Notes: generated by a model not told the origin, from the letters alone. A stretch of DNA of 64,000 nucleotides from Kiritimatiellia bacterium (GCA_016296065.1 JAEDKA010000005.1:1-64000); one strand, 5' to 3'; shown: positions 26,053 to 36,000, numbered from the stretch's first letter. Translations and numbers: made by a program.

Positions 26053-26061
26053 TGGTAAAAT
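26053..26061 (+). promoter_or_regulatory. Extended -10 promoter of rpmH
   Basis: TGG-TAAAAT lies 34 nt before the rpmH start, inside a context (ATATGG...ATATCCG) nearly identical to the promoter at 25357-25373. Confidence 0.65.
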
Positions 26062-26095
26062 ATCCGCTCATTTCAGTTGAAAGGAAGAATCAATC

Positions 26096-26233
26096 ATGAA
26101 GATGACATGGCAGCCCTCTAAGATCAAGAGGAAAAGGAAAATCGGTTACCGCGCCCGCAAGGCGACCAAGGGAGGCCGCAAGGTCCTCGCATCCCGTCGT
26201 GCGAAGGGGCGCAAGCGCCTTACGCAGGTCTAA
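26096..26233 (+). CDS. rpmH: 50S ribosomal protein L34
   Basis: The 45-residue basic protein starts MKMTWQPSKIKRKRK and continues GYRARKATKGGRKVLASRR, matching L34 (usual MKRTYQPS...RRAHGFRAR). It is part of the large ribosomal subunit. AAAGGAAG precedes the ATG. rnpA follows after 13 bp, the classical rpmH-rnpA order. Confidence 0.95.
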   Translation: MKMTWQPSKIKRKRKIGYRARKATKGGRKVLASRRAKGRKRLTQV

Positions 26234-26246
26234 GGACGTAGCCGAC

Positions 26247-26585
26247 ATGTCCACGCGGCTCCCCGGCGCGAAGTACAAGCGTATCTTCGACCGGGGGCGT
26301 TCCGTAAAGGGACGTCTCCTAGTCGCGTGGCGGCTATCGTCACCCGACGCCGACCGGCAGGCCGGCGTCGTCGTTTCAAAGAAGAGCTTCCACGATGCGG
26401 TCGACCGCAATCGCGCGAAGCGACTTCTGCGCGAGGCGTTCCGTCTTCTCGTCAAGGAAGGCGCGATGCCCGCGAACACGGAGTGGATATTCATCGGCCG
26501 CGCGGCGCTCCGCGGCAGGCAATGCGCCGATGTAATGGAGGAGATGAAATGCCTCGCGTCTCGCGATTCGCGTCCGAGGCATTGA
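26247..26585 (+). CDS. rnpA: Ribonuclease P protein component
   Basis: The 112-residue basic protein binds the RNase P RNA and helps to mature tRNA 5' ends. Family features are the early Lys/Arg-Phe pattern (KYKRIFDRGRSVKGR), VVSKKSFHDAVDRNRAKRLL (the RNR signature) and REAFRLL. ATG 26247 is 13 bp after rpmH. Its end overlaps yidD by 37 nt. Confidence 0.93.
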   Translation: MSTRLPGAKYKRIFDRGRSVKGRLLVAWRLSSPDADRQAGVVVSKKSFHDAVDRNRAKRLLREAFRLLVKEGAMPANTEWIFIGRAALRGRQCADVMEEMKCLASRDSRPRH

Positions 26586-26848
26586 TTCTCCTCGTTCGCG
26601 CCTACCAGATCGTCCTTTCGCCGATTATGGGTGGCGCCTGCCGTTTCGAGCCCAGCTGCTCAAACTACATGATAGAGTCGCTGCGCGTCCACGGTCCGAT
26701 CAAGGGAACTCTGCTCGGGCTCTGGCGAATCCTTCGGTGCCATCCCTTCGGCGCGCATGGCTACGATCCCGTTCCGCCCCGCGGCCGCTGGCGCAGCGAG
26801 GTGGAACTGGGCGGAATACACTCAATGAAAAGCAGGGAACGCAAATGA
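26549..26848 (+). CDS. yidD: Membrane protein insertion efficiency factor YidD
   Basis: The 99-residue protein shows the whole YidD signature: ALILLVRAYQIVLSPIMGG, CRFEPSCSNYMIESL, GLWRILRCHPFG and GYDPVPP. It is thought to aid YidC-dependent insertion at the inner membrane through an amphipathic N-terminal helix. It overlaps rnpA by 37 nt and nth by ATGA. yidC, its usual next neighbour, is missing here and is replaced by nth. Confidence 0.93.
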   Translation: MPRVSRFASEALILLVRAYQIVLSPIMGGACRFEPSCSNYMIESLRVHGPIKGTLLGLWRILRCHPFGAHGYDPVPPRGRWRSEVELGGIHSMKSRERK

Positions 26849-27498
26849 CCGTAGACGACATACCGTCCGTGGATAGGGCGCTGAAGCGCGAGTTCAAGGC
26901 GCACAGCGCGCCGATAATCGAGCTCATCGAGGCGCAGACGCACGATCCGTTCTGCGTGCTCGTCGGTACGATACTCTCGGCGCGCACGAAAGATGCGTGC
27001 ACCGCAGGTGCGGTGCGGCGCCTTTTCGCGGAGGCGGAGGGGGAGCGTTTCGCTCCGTCCGACCTCGAGCGCCTTCCTGAGGCGAAAATCGAGAAGCTAA
27101 TCTTTCCCGTTGGCTTCTACCACGACAAGGCGCGCCACCTGAAGGCGCTTCCGAAGGTGTTGAGGGAGAAGTTCGGCGGCGTGCTGCCGAACACCGTCGA
27201 GGAGCTGTGCGAGCTTCCGGGCGTCGGACGCAAGACGGCGAACCTCACGGTAGCCGTCGGGTTCGATCTTCCAGCGATATGCGTCGATGTGCATGTCCAC
27301 AGGATATGCAACCGCCTCGGGCTCATAAAGACGAAAACTCCGCTTGAGACGGAGATGACGCTGAGGAAGATACTCCCCGTCAGGTACTGGAAGACGTGGA
27401 ACAGCCACCTCGTCTCGTTCGGACAGACGCGCTGCGCGCCGCTGCGTCCGAAGTGCGAGGGGTGCCCGATACGCCGCTTCTGCGAGGCGCAGGCCTGA
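26845..27498 (+). CDS. nth: Endonuclease III
   Basis: This DNA glycosylase/AP lyase removes oxidised pyrimidines. The 217-residue protein has the helix-hairpin-helix LPGVGRKTANLTV with the catalytic lysine, the catalytic aspartate in VDVHVHRICNRLGL, and a complete 4Fe-4S loop with spacing C-x6-C-x2-C-x5-C (CAPLRPKCEGCPIRRFC). Start ATG 26845 overlaps the yidD stop, so it is translationally coupled. A GC stem and T5 run after the stop may end the operon. Confidence 0.95.
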   Translation: MTVDDIPSVDRALKREFKAHSAPIIELIEAQTHDPFCVLVGTILSARTKDACTAGAVRRLFAEAEGERFAPSDLERLPEAKIEKLIFPVGFYHDKARHLKALPKVLREKFGGVLPNTVEELCELPGVGRKTANLTVAVGFDLPAICVDVHVHRICNRLGLIKTKTPLETEMTLRKILPVRYWKTWNSHLVSFGQTRCAPLRPKCEGCPIRRFCEAQA

Positions 27499-27526
27499 GA
27501 ATGCGCGGCAGATGCGCCGCGGTTTT

Positions 27527-27535
27527 TGGTATAAT
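27527..27535 (+). promoter_or_regulatory. Extended -10 promoter of thrH
   Basis: TGG-TATAAT lies 24 nt before ATG 27560, with AAAGGAAAAG between. Directly upstream GCGGC...GCCGC and TTTTT could form a weak terminator for nth. Confidence 0.65.
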
Positions 27536-27559
27536 ATTCCCGCAAAGGAAAAGAACAAG

Positions 27560-28159
27560 ATGAATGTTGTCTGCTTGGATCTCGAAGGCGTGCTTGTTCC
27601 GGAAATCTGGATCGCGTTCGCGGAGAAGACGGGAATCCCCGAATTCCGCCGCACGACGCGCGACGAGCCGGACTACGCCAAGCTCATGCGCTTCAGGATA
27701 GACCTGCTCGAAAGGCACGGCCTCGGGTTGAAGGAGATACAGGAGGTCATCGCGGGGGTGGATCCGCTCCCCGGCGCGAAGGACTTCCTTGACGCGCTCC
27801 GCGCGAAGACGCAGGTCCTGATACTGTCCGACACCTTCTACGAGTTCGCGATGCCGCTCATGAAGAAACTCGGCTATCCGACGCTTATGTGCAACGCGCT
27901 CGAGGTCTCGCCGGAAGGGAAGATCACCGGCTACAGGATGCGCTGCGACCACTCCAAGCTCACGACGGTGAAGGCGCTCCAGAGCTGCGGCTTCGAGACG
28001 ATTGCGGCGGGAGACAGCTTCAACGACCTGGAGATGATCCGCGCGTCGAAGGCCGGGTTCCTCTTCCGCTCCACGGACGCGATAAAGGCGGCGAACCCGG
28101 ACCTCCCCGCGTTCGAGAACTACGAAGACTTCCTCCGCGGCATATGCGCCGCGCTCTGA
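27560..28159 (+). CDS. thrH: ThrH-type phosphoserine phosphatase / homoserine phosphotransferase
   Basis: The 199-residue HAD protein starts VVCLDLEGVLVPEIWIAFAE, which is the ThrH signature (nucleophile Asp in DLEGVLVPE). It continues with ILSDTFYEFAMPLMKKLGYP and the metal motif AAGDSFNDLEMI. ThrH can hydrolyse phosphoserine or transfer its phosphate to homoserine, so it links serine and threonine synthesis. The amidase gene begins 1 nt after its stop. Confidence 0.92.
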   Translation: MNVVCLDLEGVLVPEIWIAFAEKTGIPEFRRTTRDEPDYAKLMRFRIDLLERHGLGLKEIQEVIAGVDPLPGAKDFLDALRAKTQVLILSDTFYEFAMPLMKKLGYPTLMCNALEVSPEGKITGYRMRCDHSKLTTVKALQSCGFETIAAGDSFNDLEMIRASKAGFLFRSTDAIKAANPDLPAFENYEDFLRGICAAL

Positions 28160-28160
28160 C

Positions 28161-29129
28161 ATGATTGCGACAATCCTGCTGGCCGCAGCCCCCATCGTGG
28201 CGTTCCCCTCCGAGGGCGCGCGGCTTCCCGCCATTGACAAGGTGTACCTGATCGGCTCCACGCGCAAGGGCGACACGAACGTCGTCGTCAACGGCGAGAG
28301 CGTGTCCGTGTACCGCACGGGCGCGTGGGCGACGATGGTCGACGTGTCGGAGGGTTCGAACGACGTATCGGTCGCCTCGCAGTCCGGGGAGTCGACGAAC
28401 GTGTGGTTCCGCATCGCGAAGAAGCCGGTGGCGGACCCGAACGCGACGCCCGCTCCGCCGAAGGTGTGGGAGAAGCTCGAGTACGCGAAGGACGAGGCGA
28501 AGGAGCCGCCGACGAACAAGGCGCCGTGCGAGATAACGATCGTGCTCGATCCCGGGCACGGCGGAAGCGACACCGGCGCTGTGAGTCCGCACGGGTTCTT
28601 CGAGAAGGACGCCAACCTGCTTACGGCGGTGCGGGTGAGGAAGGAGCTCGAATCGCTTGGATACAACGTCGTCATGACGCGCGAGGACGACACATTCCCA
28701 TCGCTCTACGACAGGCCTAAGGTCGCGCATGCGAAGGGCGCGGACGCCTTCGTGTCGATACACCACAACGCGCCGCCGTACGACAAGGATCCCCGCGAAC
28801 TAAGGTACCACACCGTCTATTCGTGGAACGATATCGGCGAAGCGCTGTCGAAGGCGATAAACGCGCGGATGGCGGCGGAGTTCGACGGCGAGTTCAGGTC
28901 CAACGGGAACATGCACGCGAACTTCGCCGTGACGCGCAATCCGGAGATTCCGAGCTGCCTAATCGAGGCGGACTTCGTGACCTCGCCGGCGGGCGAGGAG
29001 GCGATTTGGAACGCGGAGCGCCGCGCGCGCATGGCGCGTGCGATCGCCGCGGGGATCGACGACTGGTGCAGGGGACCGGTCAGTGCGTCCGGCGCCAGTC
29101 GCGAAGGGTCTGCCCCGTCCGCGCCTTGA
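28161..29129 (+). CDS. N-acetylmuramoyl-L-alanine amidase (AmiC/Amidase_3)
   Basis: This zinc amidase cuts the bond between MurNAc and the stem peptide, typically at septa. The 322-residue protein has a short hydrophobic N-terminus that may export it. The C-terminal Amidase_3 domain has VLDPGHGGSDTGA and SIHHNA (zinc histidines), a zinc glutamate in FEKDANL, and the catalytic glutamate in CLIEADFV. A domain of about 100 residues with unknown role precedes it. Its last 50 nt overlap the end of the convergent regulator gene. Confidence 0.9.
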   Translation: MIATILLAAAPIVAFPSEGARLPAIDKVYLIGSTRKGDTNVVVNGESVSVYRTGAWATMVDVSEGSNDVSVASQSGESTNVWFRIAKKPVADPNATPAPPKVWEKLEYAKDEAKEPPTNKAPCEITIVLDPGHGGSDTGAVSPHGFFEKDANLLTAVRVRKELESLGYNVVMTREDDTFPSLYDRPKVAHAKGADAFVSIHHNAPPYDKDPRELRYHTVYSWNDIGEALSKAINARMAAEFDGEFRSNGNMHANFAVTRNPEIPSCLIEADFVTSPAGEEAIWNAERRARMARAIAAGIDDWCRGPVSASGASREGSAPSAP

Positions 29130-30219
29130 AGAATCGCTTAAGGTAGGAGTCGGACCGCATCCCGCACCGCGCGGCGATGTGTCCGATGGGGACGTCCGAC
29201 TTCAGCAGCTCGAAGACCTTCGCCAGCCTCACGGACTGTATCTCCTCGAGTATCGACTTTCCCGTTGCGGCGAGGAACCGCTTCTCGGCGAGCCTGCGCG
29301 AGCAGGGCATCTCGGCGAGGATGTCCGCGGACGTTATGCCGGTTGCGGCGTCGCGGCGGATGCGTTCCACGGCGCGCGCGACGACGGGGTCGTTCCTCAC
29401 GAGCGCGCGCGACGACTGGCGTCGGACGAGCTTCGTCGGCGCGAACTTAAGGTGGCGCGGAGGGAGCTTCGGGTTCGCCATGAGCTCCGCGAGCAGGTCG
29501 GCCGCGAGGCGTCCGCCGCCGCGGAAGTCCTGCTCGATGGACGACACCGTCGGTTCGCAGAGTTCGCAGTGCATCTCCTCGTTGTCGACGCTGACGAGCG
29601 TGAAGTCGTCGGGACAGGTCCAGCCGAGCCGGCGGCACGCCTCGACGACCTGGACTGCCGCGTAGTCGTTGACCGTGAAGATCCCGACCGGACGCGGGAG
29701 CGGCTTTAGGAACTTCGCGAAGCGCCTTTGCGCGTCCAGGGTGTCGCCGATGTCCCAGTTTTCGCCGAACGAGACGCATCTCGCGCCCTCCGCGGCAACT
29801 GCCGCGGAGAAGGCGCACTCGCGCCCCTCGCTCCAGCGTGTGGGGACGCACCATCCGAAGAAGGCGTAGGACGCCGGTTTCGTGAGCATCAGCTCGCGCG
29901 CGGCCATCCGCGCCGTCGCGTCTGGATCGTCTGTCACGACGTGTCGGGCGTGGAGCGCGTTGGTCGGGTCGGGGTCCATGTACACGACCGGCACCCCCCG
30001 GAACGTGCGCGCGAGGTCGAGGGAGTCCGTCTTGCTGCCCTCGATGATGCAGCCTGCCGGACGCCACTGGCCAAGAATCTCCGAGATGGAGCGCGTCGTG
30101 CGCTCGAGCTCCACCTCGATGACGCGCCAGCGGTGCGCGGCGGCGCGGTCCACTACGCCGGCGAATTCGCCGACATGCGAGCCGACGTGAAGGTCGGTGA
30201 TGTAAAGGACGGTCTCCAT
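29080..30219 (-). CDS. XylR-type transcriptional regulator (LacI-like sensor plus AraC HTH)
   Basis: The 379-residue protein has the same architecture as the regulator at 16560-17756. The sensor domain (GVPVVYMDPDPTN, FTVNDYAAVQVVEAC, DDFTLVSVDNEEMHC, VSSIEQDFRG) is followed by an AraC-type domain (IGHIAARCGMRSDSYLKRFF). It diverges from the putative effector gene at 30448, so it may control that gene, itself, or both. Its frame stays open far upstream, but METVLYITDLHVG at 30219 is the natural start and lies just after a good promoter. It overlaps the amidase convergently by 50 nt. Confidence 0.88.
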   Translation of the reverse strand: METVLYITDLHVGSHVGEFAGVVDRAAAHRWRVIEVELERTTRSISEILGQWRPAGCIIEGSKTDSLDLARTFRGVPVVYMDPDPTNALHARHVVTDDPDATARMAARELMLTKPASYAFFGWCVPTRWSEGRECAFSAAVAAEGARCVSFGENWDIGDTLDAQRRFAKFLKPLPRPVGIFTVNDYAAVQVVEACRRLGWTCPDDFTLVSVDNEEMHCELCEPTVSSIEQDFRGGGRLAADLLAELMANPKLPPRHLKFAPTKLVRRQSSRALVRNDPVVARAVERIRRDAATGITSADILAEMPCSRRLAEKRFLAATGKSILEEIQSVRLAKVFELLKSDVPIGHIAARCGMRSDSYLKRFFKARTGQTLRDWRRTH

Positions 30220-30227
30220 CGCCGACA

Positions 30228-30256
30228 AGTTTATCAGATTCCGCGGCACTTTGCAA
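30228..30256 (-). promoter_or_regulatory. Promoter of the minus-strand regulator
   Basis: On the minus strand TTGCAA (30256-30251), a 17-nt spacer and TGA-TAAACT (-10 at 30233-30228) stand 8 nt before the ATG at 30219. The transcript would be leaderless or nearly so. Confidence 0.6.
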
Positions 30257-30300
30257 TCCCGCCCGTGTCGTGTTTTGATAACTACAACAAGTCCTGTTTT

Positions 30301-30349
30301 GATTTCACCCCGACATGCTGTGGTGAAATCCCTGCCGATTTGGTATACT
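30301..30349 (+). promoter_or_regulatory. Operator-like inverted repeat and extended -10 before the effector gene
   Basis: GATTTCACC (30301-30309) and GGTGAAATC (30322-30330) form a perfect 9-bp inverted repeat over the -35 position of an extended -10, TGG-TATACT (30341-30349). It lies between the divergent XylR-type regulator and the first large putative effector, so it is a good candidate operator. Confidence 0.6.
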
Positions 30350-30391
30350 AGTCGACAGGGAAGGGAACATGGCGGATTCTGCGTCGGCAAT

Positions 30392-30428
30392 GTAACCTTT
30401 CGCCGATTCGCGTGTATGCGAGTTGAAC
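30392..30428 (+). promoter_or_regulatory. Conserved 5' leader motif, copy 1
   Basis: GTAACCTTTCG, then ATTCGCGTGTA and GAACC, match the leader of the gene at 42623 in sequence and spacing. TTCGC and GCGAG can pair around the GTGTA loop. It lies about 45 nt after the -10 and 20 nt before the start codon. Confidence 0.6.
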
Positions 30429-30447
30429 CCGTGAAGGAGGGAAACAA

Positions 30448-32509
30448 ATGCCAACAGTAGAACACATCGCGAACGTTTCGTTCAAGGACCATTTCCTGTC
30501 CACGCAGGAGGCCGCGCCGAAGAACGGCTCGATCCAGGTCAACAGCAACACCTTCGACGTCACGTTCGTCGACGGCAAGGTGAACGCCAAGTTCACGAGC
30601 GGGAACTGGTTCACGAACCTTTTCCGCTCCAACACCCTGGCGCGCTTCACCCAGACGCTCCAGACGCAGTACGACAACTGGATAACCGAGCAGGCCGCCG
30701 CGTCGGGATTCAAGGACAACGCAAACATCGGCGCCATCAACTCCGCGATCGACGAGGCGATCGACGTCCTCTACAAGAACCACGACAAAATCGACGCCGG
30801 CGGGACACAGCATCCGAAGGAGGTCATGAAGGCCTTCGCGATGCCCAACGCGGACATCCAGCTGAGCGATGAAAACTACGATCGTCTCGTCCGCATAATG
30901 GAAAACGACTCCATGCCCAAGAATATGGCCACGATCCTCAGGCGGCTGGGGGACATCGGCAAGCTCGCCGCCCTGCGCAACCAGCTCACCAGGCTCCCGA
31001 CCGGCACGGCGTGTAACGAACTCCTGGCCCAAGCCAACCTGTCCATCCACATCGACTTGAACAACACCGACAAGAGCGAGAGGAACATAAAGCGCTACGT
31101 GATCAATCTGGTGGATTCGGTGATCAACGGCTTCCTCGAGGCCATGAACGGGATGAAGGACAAGAACACGCAGGTGCCGGACCTCCTGCTGCACAAGCTC
31201 GACGGCGGGTGCCTCGAGGCCAAGGTCGACAATCTTCAGCAATACATAGAGAAGTCCATGAACGCCGTCTCCGCCGGCCGTTCCGAGGAAAAGAACGACC
31301 TCGCCTTCAGCGCGACAGCCGAGTTCAAGGTGCTGGCGGACGAAGTCAGGGCGCCCTTCCTCCAGGCCGCGCGCACCGAGTGCGAAAAGACCGTCCGCGA
31401 AGAATACGAAAAGGCCGGCATCAAGGACGAAGCGACCATCCAGGAGCGCATCAACGAGCGAGCCGAGACGATGGTGGCGATGAAGGAAGGCGAAATCGCC
31501 CCTCTCGTCCGCCAGAAGCTCGAAAAGGAAGGCAAGAGCATCCTGTACGAGAATCTCTGCGGCGCGCTGCGCCCCGTCACGAACATCGTCAGGGACGAAC
31601 CGAACGACAAGTGGATCGTAACCACGCTCGTGGACAAGGAGAAAAAGCCGGTGATGAAGCCCGTCTCGGCCTACGACATCGACAAGAACTTCGACAAACT
31701 CGTCGACATGTACATGGGCGACGCATATCTGCTGTTCAAATTCGAGAACAAGACGCGCACGACGGGGAGCGTGAAGTTCGCGACGCAGAGCGACCTGTGC
31801 GCCAAGGGCGTCATCGACGCCGCCAAGTTCTACGCCAAAGGAAGCAAAGAAGACTTCGACGAGCTGGTCAAGGCCGTCAAGAGCGAAGTCCGCAAGGGGT
31901 TGAACCTGCCGGACGACAAGTTCGAAGCCGCGGTCCGCGACGCGCTCGATCACATAACCGGCACGAAAAAGCTCAACGACGACGATACCGAAGACGCTTT
32001 CAGGAGACTGGTGACGAACATCGCGACGTCGGCCTACAAGGACAAGAGGAAGGACAGCGATCGGCTCGTCTATCTCCTCGCGCGCGGAATCGAGCAGGCG
32101 AGGGGCGACGCCGAAGGCAACCACCTCGACGACATCGAAGGCAAGGCGTGGCGCTGCGCCCACATGCTCAAGACGACCTTCAAGGACAAAGTCGTCGACG
32201 TCGAAAAGGCGCAGAAAGCCATCGCCGACACGATAAAGAAGCATGGTCGAGAAAAGCTTCAACCCCAAGAACGGCGAAAAGGTCTCCCAATCCACCAAGA
32301 CGAATCTCGGCAAAATCATGTTCGGCGGGCGTCTTTTCACCGATCAGATCGACTACGACATAGGGCACCGCGCCGCCCGCGGAGCGGAATCCAGGCTCAT
32401 AAACAGCTTCAATTTCCTGCTCACGTGCGTCGAACACTACAACAAAACCTACCGCTCCGAGTTCATCCACGAACCCGGCCAGAAGGACAAGAAGGAGGTG
32501 GCGGCATGA
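30448..32509 (+). CDS. Large soluble protein, putative secretion effector, frameshifted near 32242
   Basis: A strong GAAGGAGGGA precedes ATG 30448 (MPTVEHIANVSFKDHFLST). Protein-like sequence runs about 598 codons to 32241 and then continues in the next frame from ATG 32243 (MVEKSFNPKNGEKVSQSTKT) to a TGA at 32507-32509. Removing one C at 32242 joins the two parts into about 686 residues. The original frame stays open, but its translation between 32243 and 32505 is Arg/Pro-rich shadow sequence. The cause may be a real mutation, a one-base error, or programmed +1 shifting. No signal peptide, membrane segment or known enzyme motif is seen. It is mostly helical and charged. It is followed at once by a CesT-like chaperone gene, which suggests an exported effector. 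Confidence 0.6.
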
Positions 32510-32985
32510 CCCCCGGCGCATCCGAAGCCGCGCTCGCGGCGCTCTCCGCCCGCCTCGGACTGCCGCTGGCGTTCGACGACGATTCCTGCTCCGTGATGAT
32601 CGGCGACCAGCCGTTCTCCATCCGCCGCGACGGGCCGGGCGATCGGCTCGTCGTCTCGGCGCTCGTGGCGGACGACCTGCCGGACGCGCCGTCGCGCAAA
32701 CTCGTCGAGGACCTGCTCAACCTCGGCTTCGGCCTCATGCACGACGGCCTGCCGTCCGTCGCGCGTGATCCAGAGACGGGCTTCATCGCGGCCTTCGCGA
32801 TCTTCGCGGGCGACCGGCTGATCGCCCCCGAGTTCCCGGATGCCTTCGAGAAGTTCGCCGCCTTCGCGCAGCGCTTGACCGACCGCCTCGACGCCGAGCG
32901 CAGCGGCTATTCCGCTGATTCTGGCGGCGACGCGCGCGAGGCCTCCGCCGCCGACCCCGCCGGATTCGACATAATACACGTCTGA
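32506..32985 (+). CDS. CesT/SycE-like secretion chaperone
   Basis: This is a small acidic protein of 159 residues. Its predicted order is helix (EAALAALSARLGLPL), strands (SCSVMIGDQPFSIRR, DRLVVSALVADDLP), helix (RKLVEDLLNLGFG), strands (PSVARDPETGFIAAFAIFAG) and a C-terminal helix (FPDAFEKFAAFAQRLTDRL). This is the fold order and size of type III secretion class I chaperones. Sequence identity to known ones cannot be judged here. It starts at ATGA over the stop of the preceding large gene, with an AAGGAGGTG site, so it is probably made together with its client. The C-terminal 35 residues are disordered. Confidence 0.6.
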   Translation: MTPGASEAALAALSARLGLPLAFDDDSCSVMIGDQPFSIRRDGPGDRLVVSALVADDLPDAPSRKLVEDLLNLGFGLMHDGLPSVARDPETGFIAAFAIFAGDRLIAPEFPDAFEKFAAFAQRLTDRLDAERSGYSADSGGDAREASAADPAGFDIIHV

Positions 32986-33021
32986 CTGAAAGGATAGGCA
33001 CCGACCCGGCGCAGCCCCGGA

Positions 33022-33068
33022 TTTTCAACCTTTCAACTTTTCAACCTTTCAACCTTTCAACTTTTCAA
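33022..33068 (+). repeat. TTTCAACC tandem array, copy 1
   Basis: Six imperfect units of TTTTCAAC/TTTCAACC stand between the chaperone and the 1511-residue protein. A matching array at 37623-37663 lies just after that gene, so the two arrays flank it. Confidence 0.85.
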
Positions 33069-33084
33069 GGAGTCACACAAAGTT

Positions 33085-36000
33085 ATGGCAATCAATCTCG
33101 CGAACCTCAACATCTCGCTCGACCAGTTCCAGAAGATGGCGACGGGCGACTATAACGCCGGCGAAGTGGCGCTCAAGAGCGAATCCAGGCTCACCAAGAT
33201 CAACAACCACGTCCACCGCCTGAGCGCGAACACGAAGTCGATTTCCCATGAGGAAGTCCTGGCGATCAAGAACGCCTTCATGAAGGCGCTTTCCGCGAAC
33301 GGCGTGGGCGGCGACGAAATCAACCAGATCCGCAAGGAGCTGGGGCTGGCGCCCGACGAGACGGCGCCGAAGGCGCTGGCCGGGCGTTCGATCAAGCCGC
33401 TGTCGCGCCAGCAGATCCGCGACATCATCGACCGCAACGCCGCCGCCATCAACGCCGCGCGCGCAGAGCGCGGGGAGAAGGCGTTCAAGACGTCGGCGCA
33501 GCTCTACGGGACCAACCCGACCACGCTGCACAACCTCGAACAACACCGCCGCGCGGCGAGCGACTCCGTCCACCGCACCATGATGGAGTCGGAGGAGATC
33601 GCGAATTTCCAGAAAATCATCGAGGGCAATGCGGCGGAGGTCGCCGGCGAGGACCGCAGCGAGATGCTGAAAACGATCCTCGCGCAGCGCGACGCGATCG
33701 TCGCGAAGGCGAAGGGCAACCCCAAGGCCGAGGGGAACTGCGTCCTGGAATACACGACCGAAAACGGGCAGAAGATCCTGTTCGCGAGCTCCAAGAGCGA
33801 GCGCGAGACCATCCGGATGCTCGACGAGGCGTATCTCCTCCTGGCCGGCGGCACGAATCTCAAAAAGCGCAACGCCGCGATTGCGTTCTGCCTGACCACC
33901 TCGGTCGGGAAACCGATTCCGTTCGAGATCAAAGAGATGGCCGATTCCGTCCGGGCGGAGGCGACGGCGGTTTTCGGCAAGGGGGCGGTGGCGCAGGCGG
34001 ACAAGCCCGTCTCCCGCCTGGTGAAAGACTCCACTTTGCGCGAGGATGTGGAGAAGATGACGGAGGAAGGAAAGGCCGTGACGGCCGACAACCTCCGCGA
34101 GGTCTACCGCGCGAACTGCTTCAGGCAAAGCGCGTTGAACCTGGTCGAGAGGACCGTCGAAGGATTGCTGCGCGAAATGGGCCGGAAGACCTCCGGCTGC
34201 GCGGACATAAGGGGGAATCTGGAAAAAATCATGCCGGAGACGTTCCGCGCCCTCGCGGAGGCGAAGACGGCGGACGAGGCCAAGGCGATCCTCGACGGCG
34301 CGATGGGCACGATCCGCGAGACGACCGCCAAGGCGGCGGCGGCGATCGATGCCAAAGCAAAGCTCAAAGACTTCATGAACGAGGCGTTCGCCAAGGAAAT
34401 CGGGGTGAAGTGGAATCCGGCGAACGGGGAACTCGCTTCCTTCGAGTACCTGGCAGCCACGCAGGGCGATGCGCTCAAGACCGACATCCTCATGGGAAAG
34501 GTCAAGGCCGGCACGCCCGAAGAAATCACGGCGGAGTTCAAGAAGCTGGCGCAGAAGACGGCGCATGCGCACGCGGAATTCCTGCGCGGCGCCGACGCCC
34601 TCGGGCTTTCCGGCGATGCCGTAGACCGCGTGAAGCAGCATTTGCTGGGCATCAACAGCTTCAAGCGCCTCGACCTGGCCAAGGCCAAGGAGCTTGCCGG
34701 GGAAATCGACGTCAAGCCGCTGGCGGACGCCTTCGCCGCCAAGGCGCCGATGGCGAAGATTTTCGAGGAAATCGGCAAATTGAACGCAAGCGCGGAGTCG
34801 AAGATCCCCGCACTCTACGCGGGTGCCCGCGAAATCGGCGCGGACGAAACGATCAAGGGCGTGCCGCTGCTGCTTTTCATGGCGCTGGACAAGTCTCCGA
34901 ATCTCGCGGTGGATCTGGAGAAGTTCCTTGCGGGCGGCGACGTCCGGAACGCGATCGGCCACGCGAACGGAGGGGAGCTCCCGGACGGCGTGACCCAGGT
35001 GGACACGTACATGGGCCGGACGCCCCTCACCCCCGCCCAGCTCGCCGTCACCCTCGGCAAGCCGGACATGCAGCCGCTCTTCGCGCAGGCGCTCATGAAG
35101 GCGGCGGACGAAGCCGGCCTCGCGCAGCTGCCGCCGGAGATGAAGCTCGCCGCCTTCGGCGCCGGCACGGCCGCCGGACGCATCCTGCGGGAAGCCCTCG
35201 CCGCGATGCCGAAGGACATGTCGCCCACGCCGAATTTCCTCTACGGCATCGCGCGCGGCGCGGCCAGGGGAATCGACGCCGCAGGGCTTCGGTCCATCAA
35301 CGAGACGGCGAAGCGCTTCGCGCAGGATGCGGCCATGCAGGGGAAGGTCCTCGCGGCCGGCTACCACAAGAGCGAGCTCCCGATGCTCGCGGAGGCCTTC
35401 GCGTTCATCAAGTCCGCGACCGGCTGCAGCGACGCGGACGCGCTCAAGAAGACGCTGAACCCGGCAAGCTCCGAGCGCCGCCTTTTCCAATACGGCGGGC
35501 GCTTCACCGCTTCAGCGGACAATTTCAAGGCGGGCCTGAAACTCATGGATTCCTTCAAGACGTGGTTCGAGAACACCGCCGCCAACGTCAAGTCCAAGAA
35601 TTGCAACACGCTCACCGAAAAGAACGCCGGCGGCACGTTCCTCACGAAAGAGGGTCTCATGGGCTTCGAGAAGTTCGTCTTCGAGGACATCGCTCTCGAC
35701 CCGACGTTCAACCTCGCCGCGCCGGACCCGGAGAAGGCGTTCGGCATCGAAAACAACAAGGCGATGAACTTCTTCGCCCGCGGCAACGGCTCCGGCTGCA
35801 CGGGCACCGTCGCGCAGCTCTCCCCCGAAAAGCGCCAGGTCGTCTATGCCGTGTTCGCCGCGCTCGAACCGCCCTCCCCCCAGCCGAAAGGCGCCACGAA
35901 CGTCGTCGCCAACTCCCACACGCTCTCGAGAATCCTGCGGCATTTCGACGAAATCGTGGAACTCAAGAACGCCGGCAAGCTCGACCGCACGCACATCAAC

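Noticed and set aside
27505..27526. Rho-independent terminator after nth
   Set aside because: Stem of only 5 bp with the T-run partly in the next promoter. Kept as a remark, not a feature.
30220..32340. Extension of the minus-strand regulator frame to more than 1000 codons
   Set aside because: It is an open shadow of the plus-strand gene in GC-rich DNA. The regulator has a natural start and promoter at 30219.
30448..32985. A single 845-codon ORF joining the giant protein and the chaperone
   Set aside because: Between 32243 and 32505 this frame is Arg/Pro-rich shadow sequence while the next frame is protein-like, and an ATG with a strong ribosome-binding site starts the chaperone at 32506. 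A frameshift fits better than a fusion.
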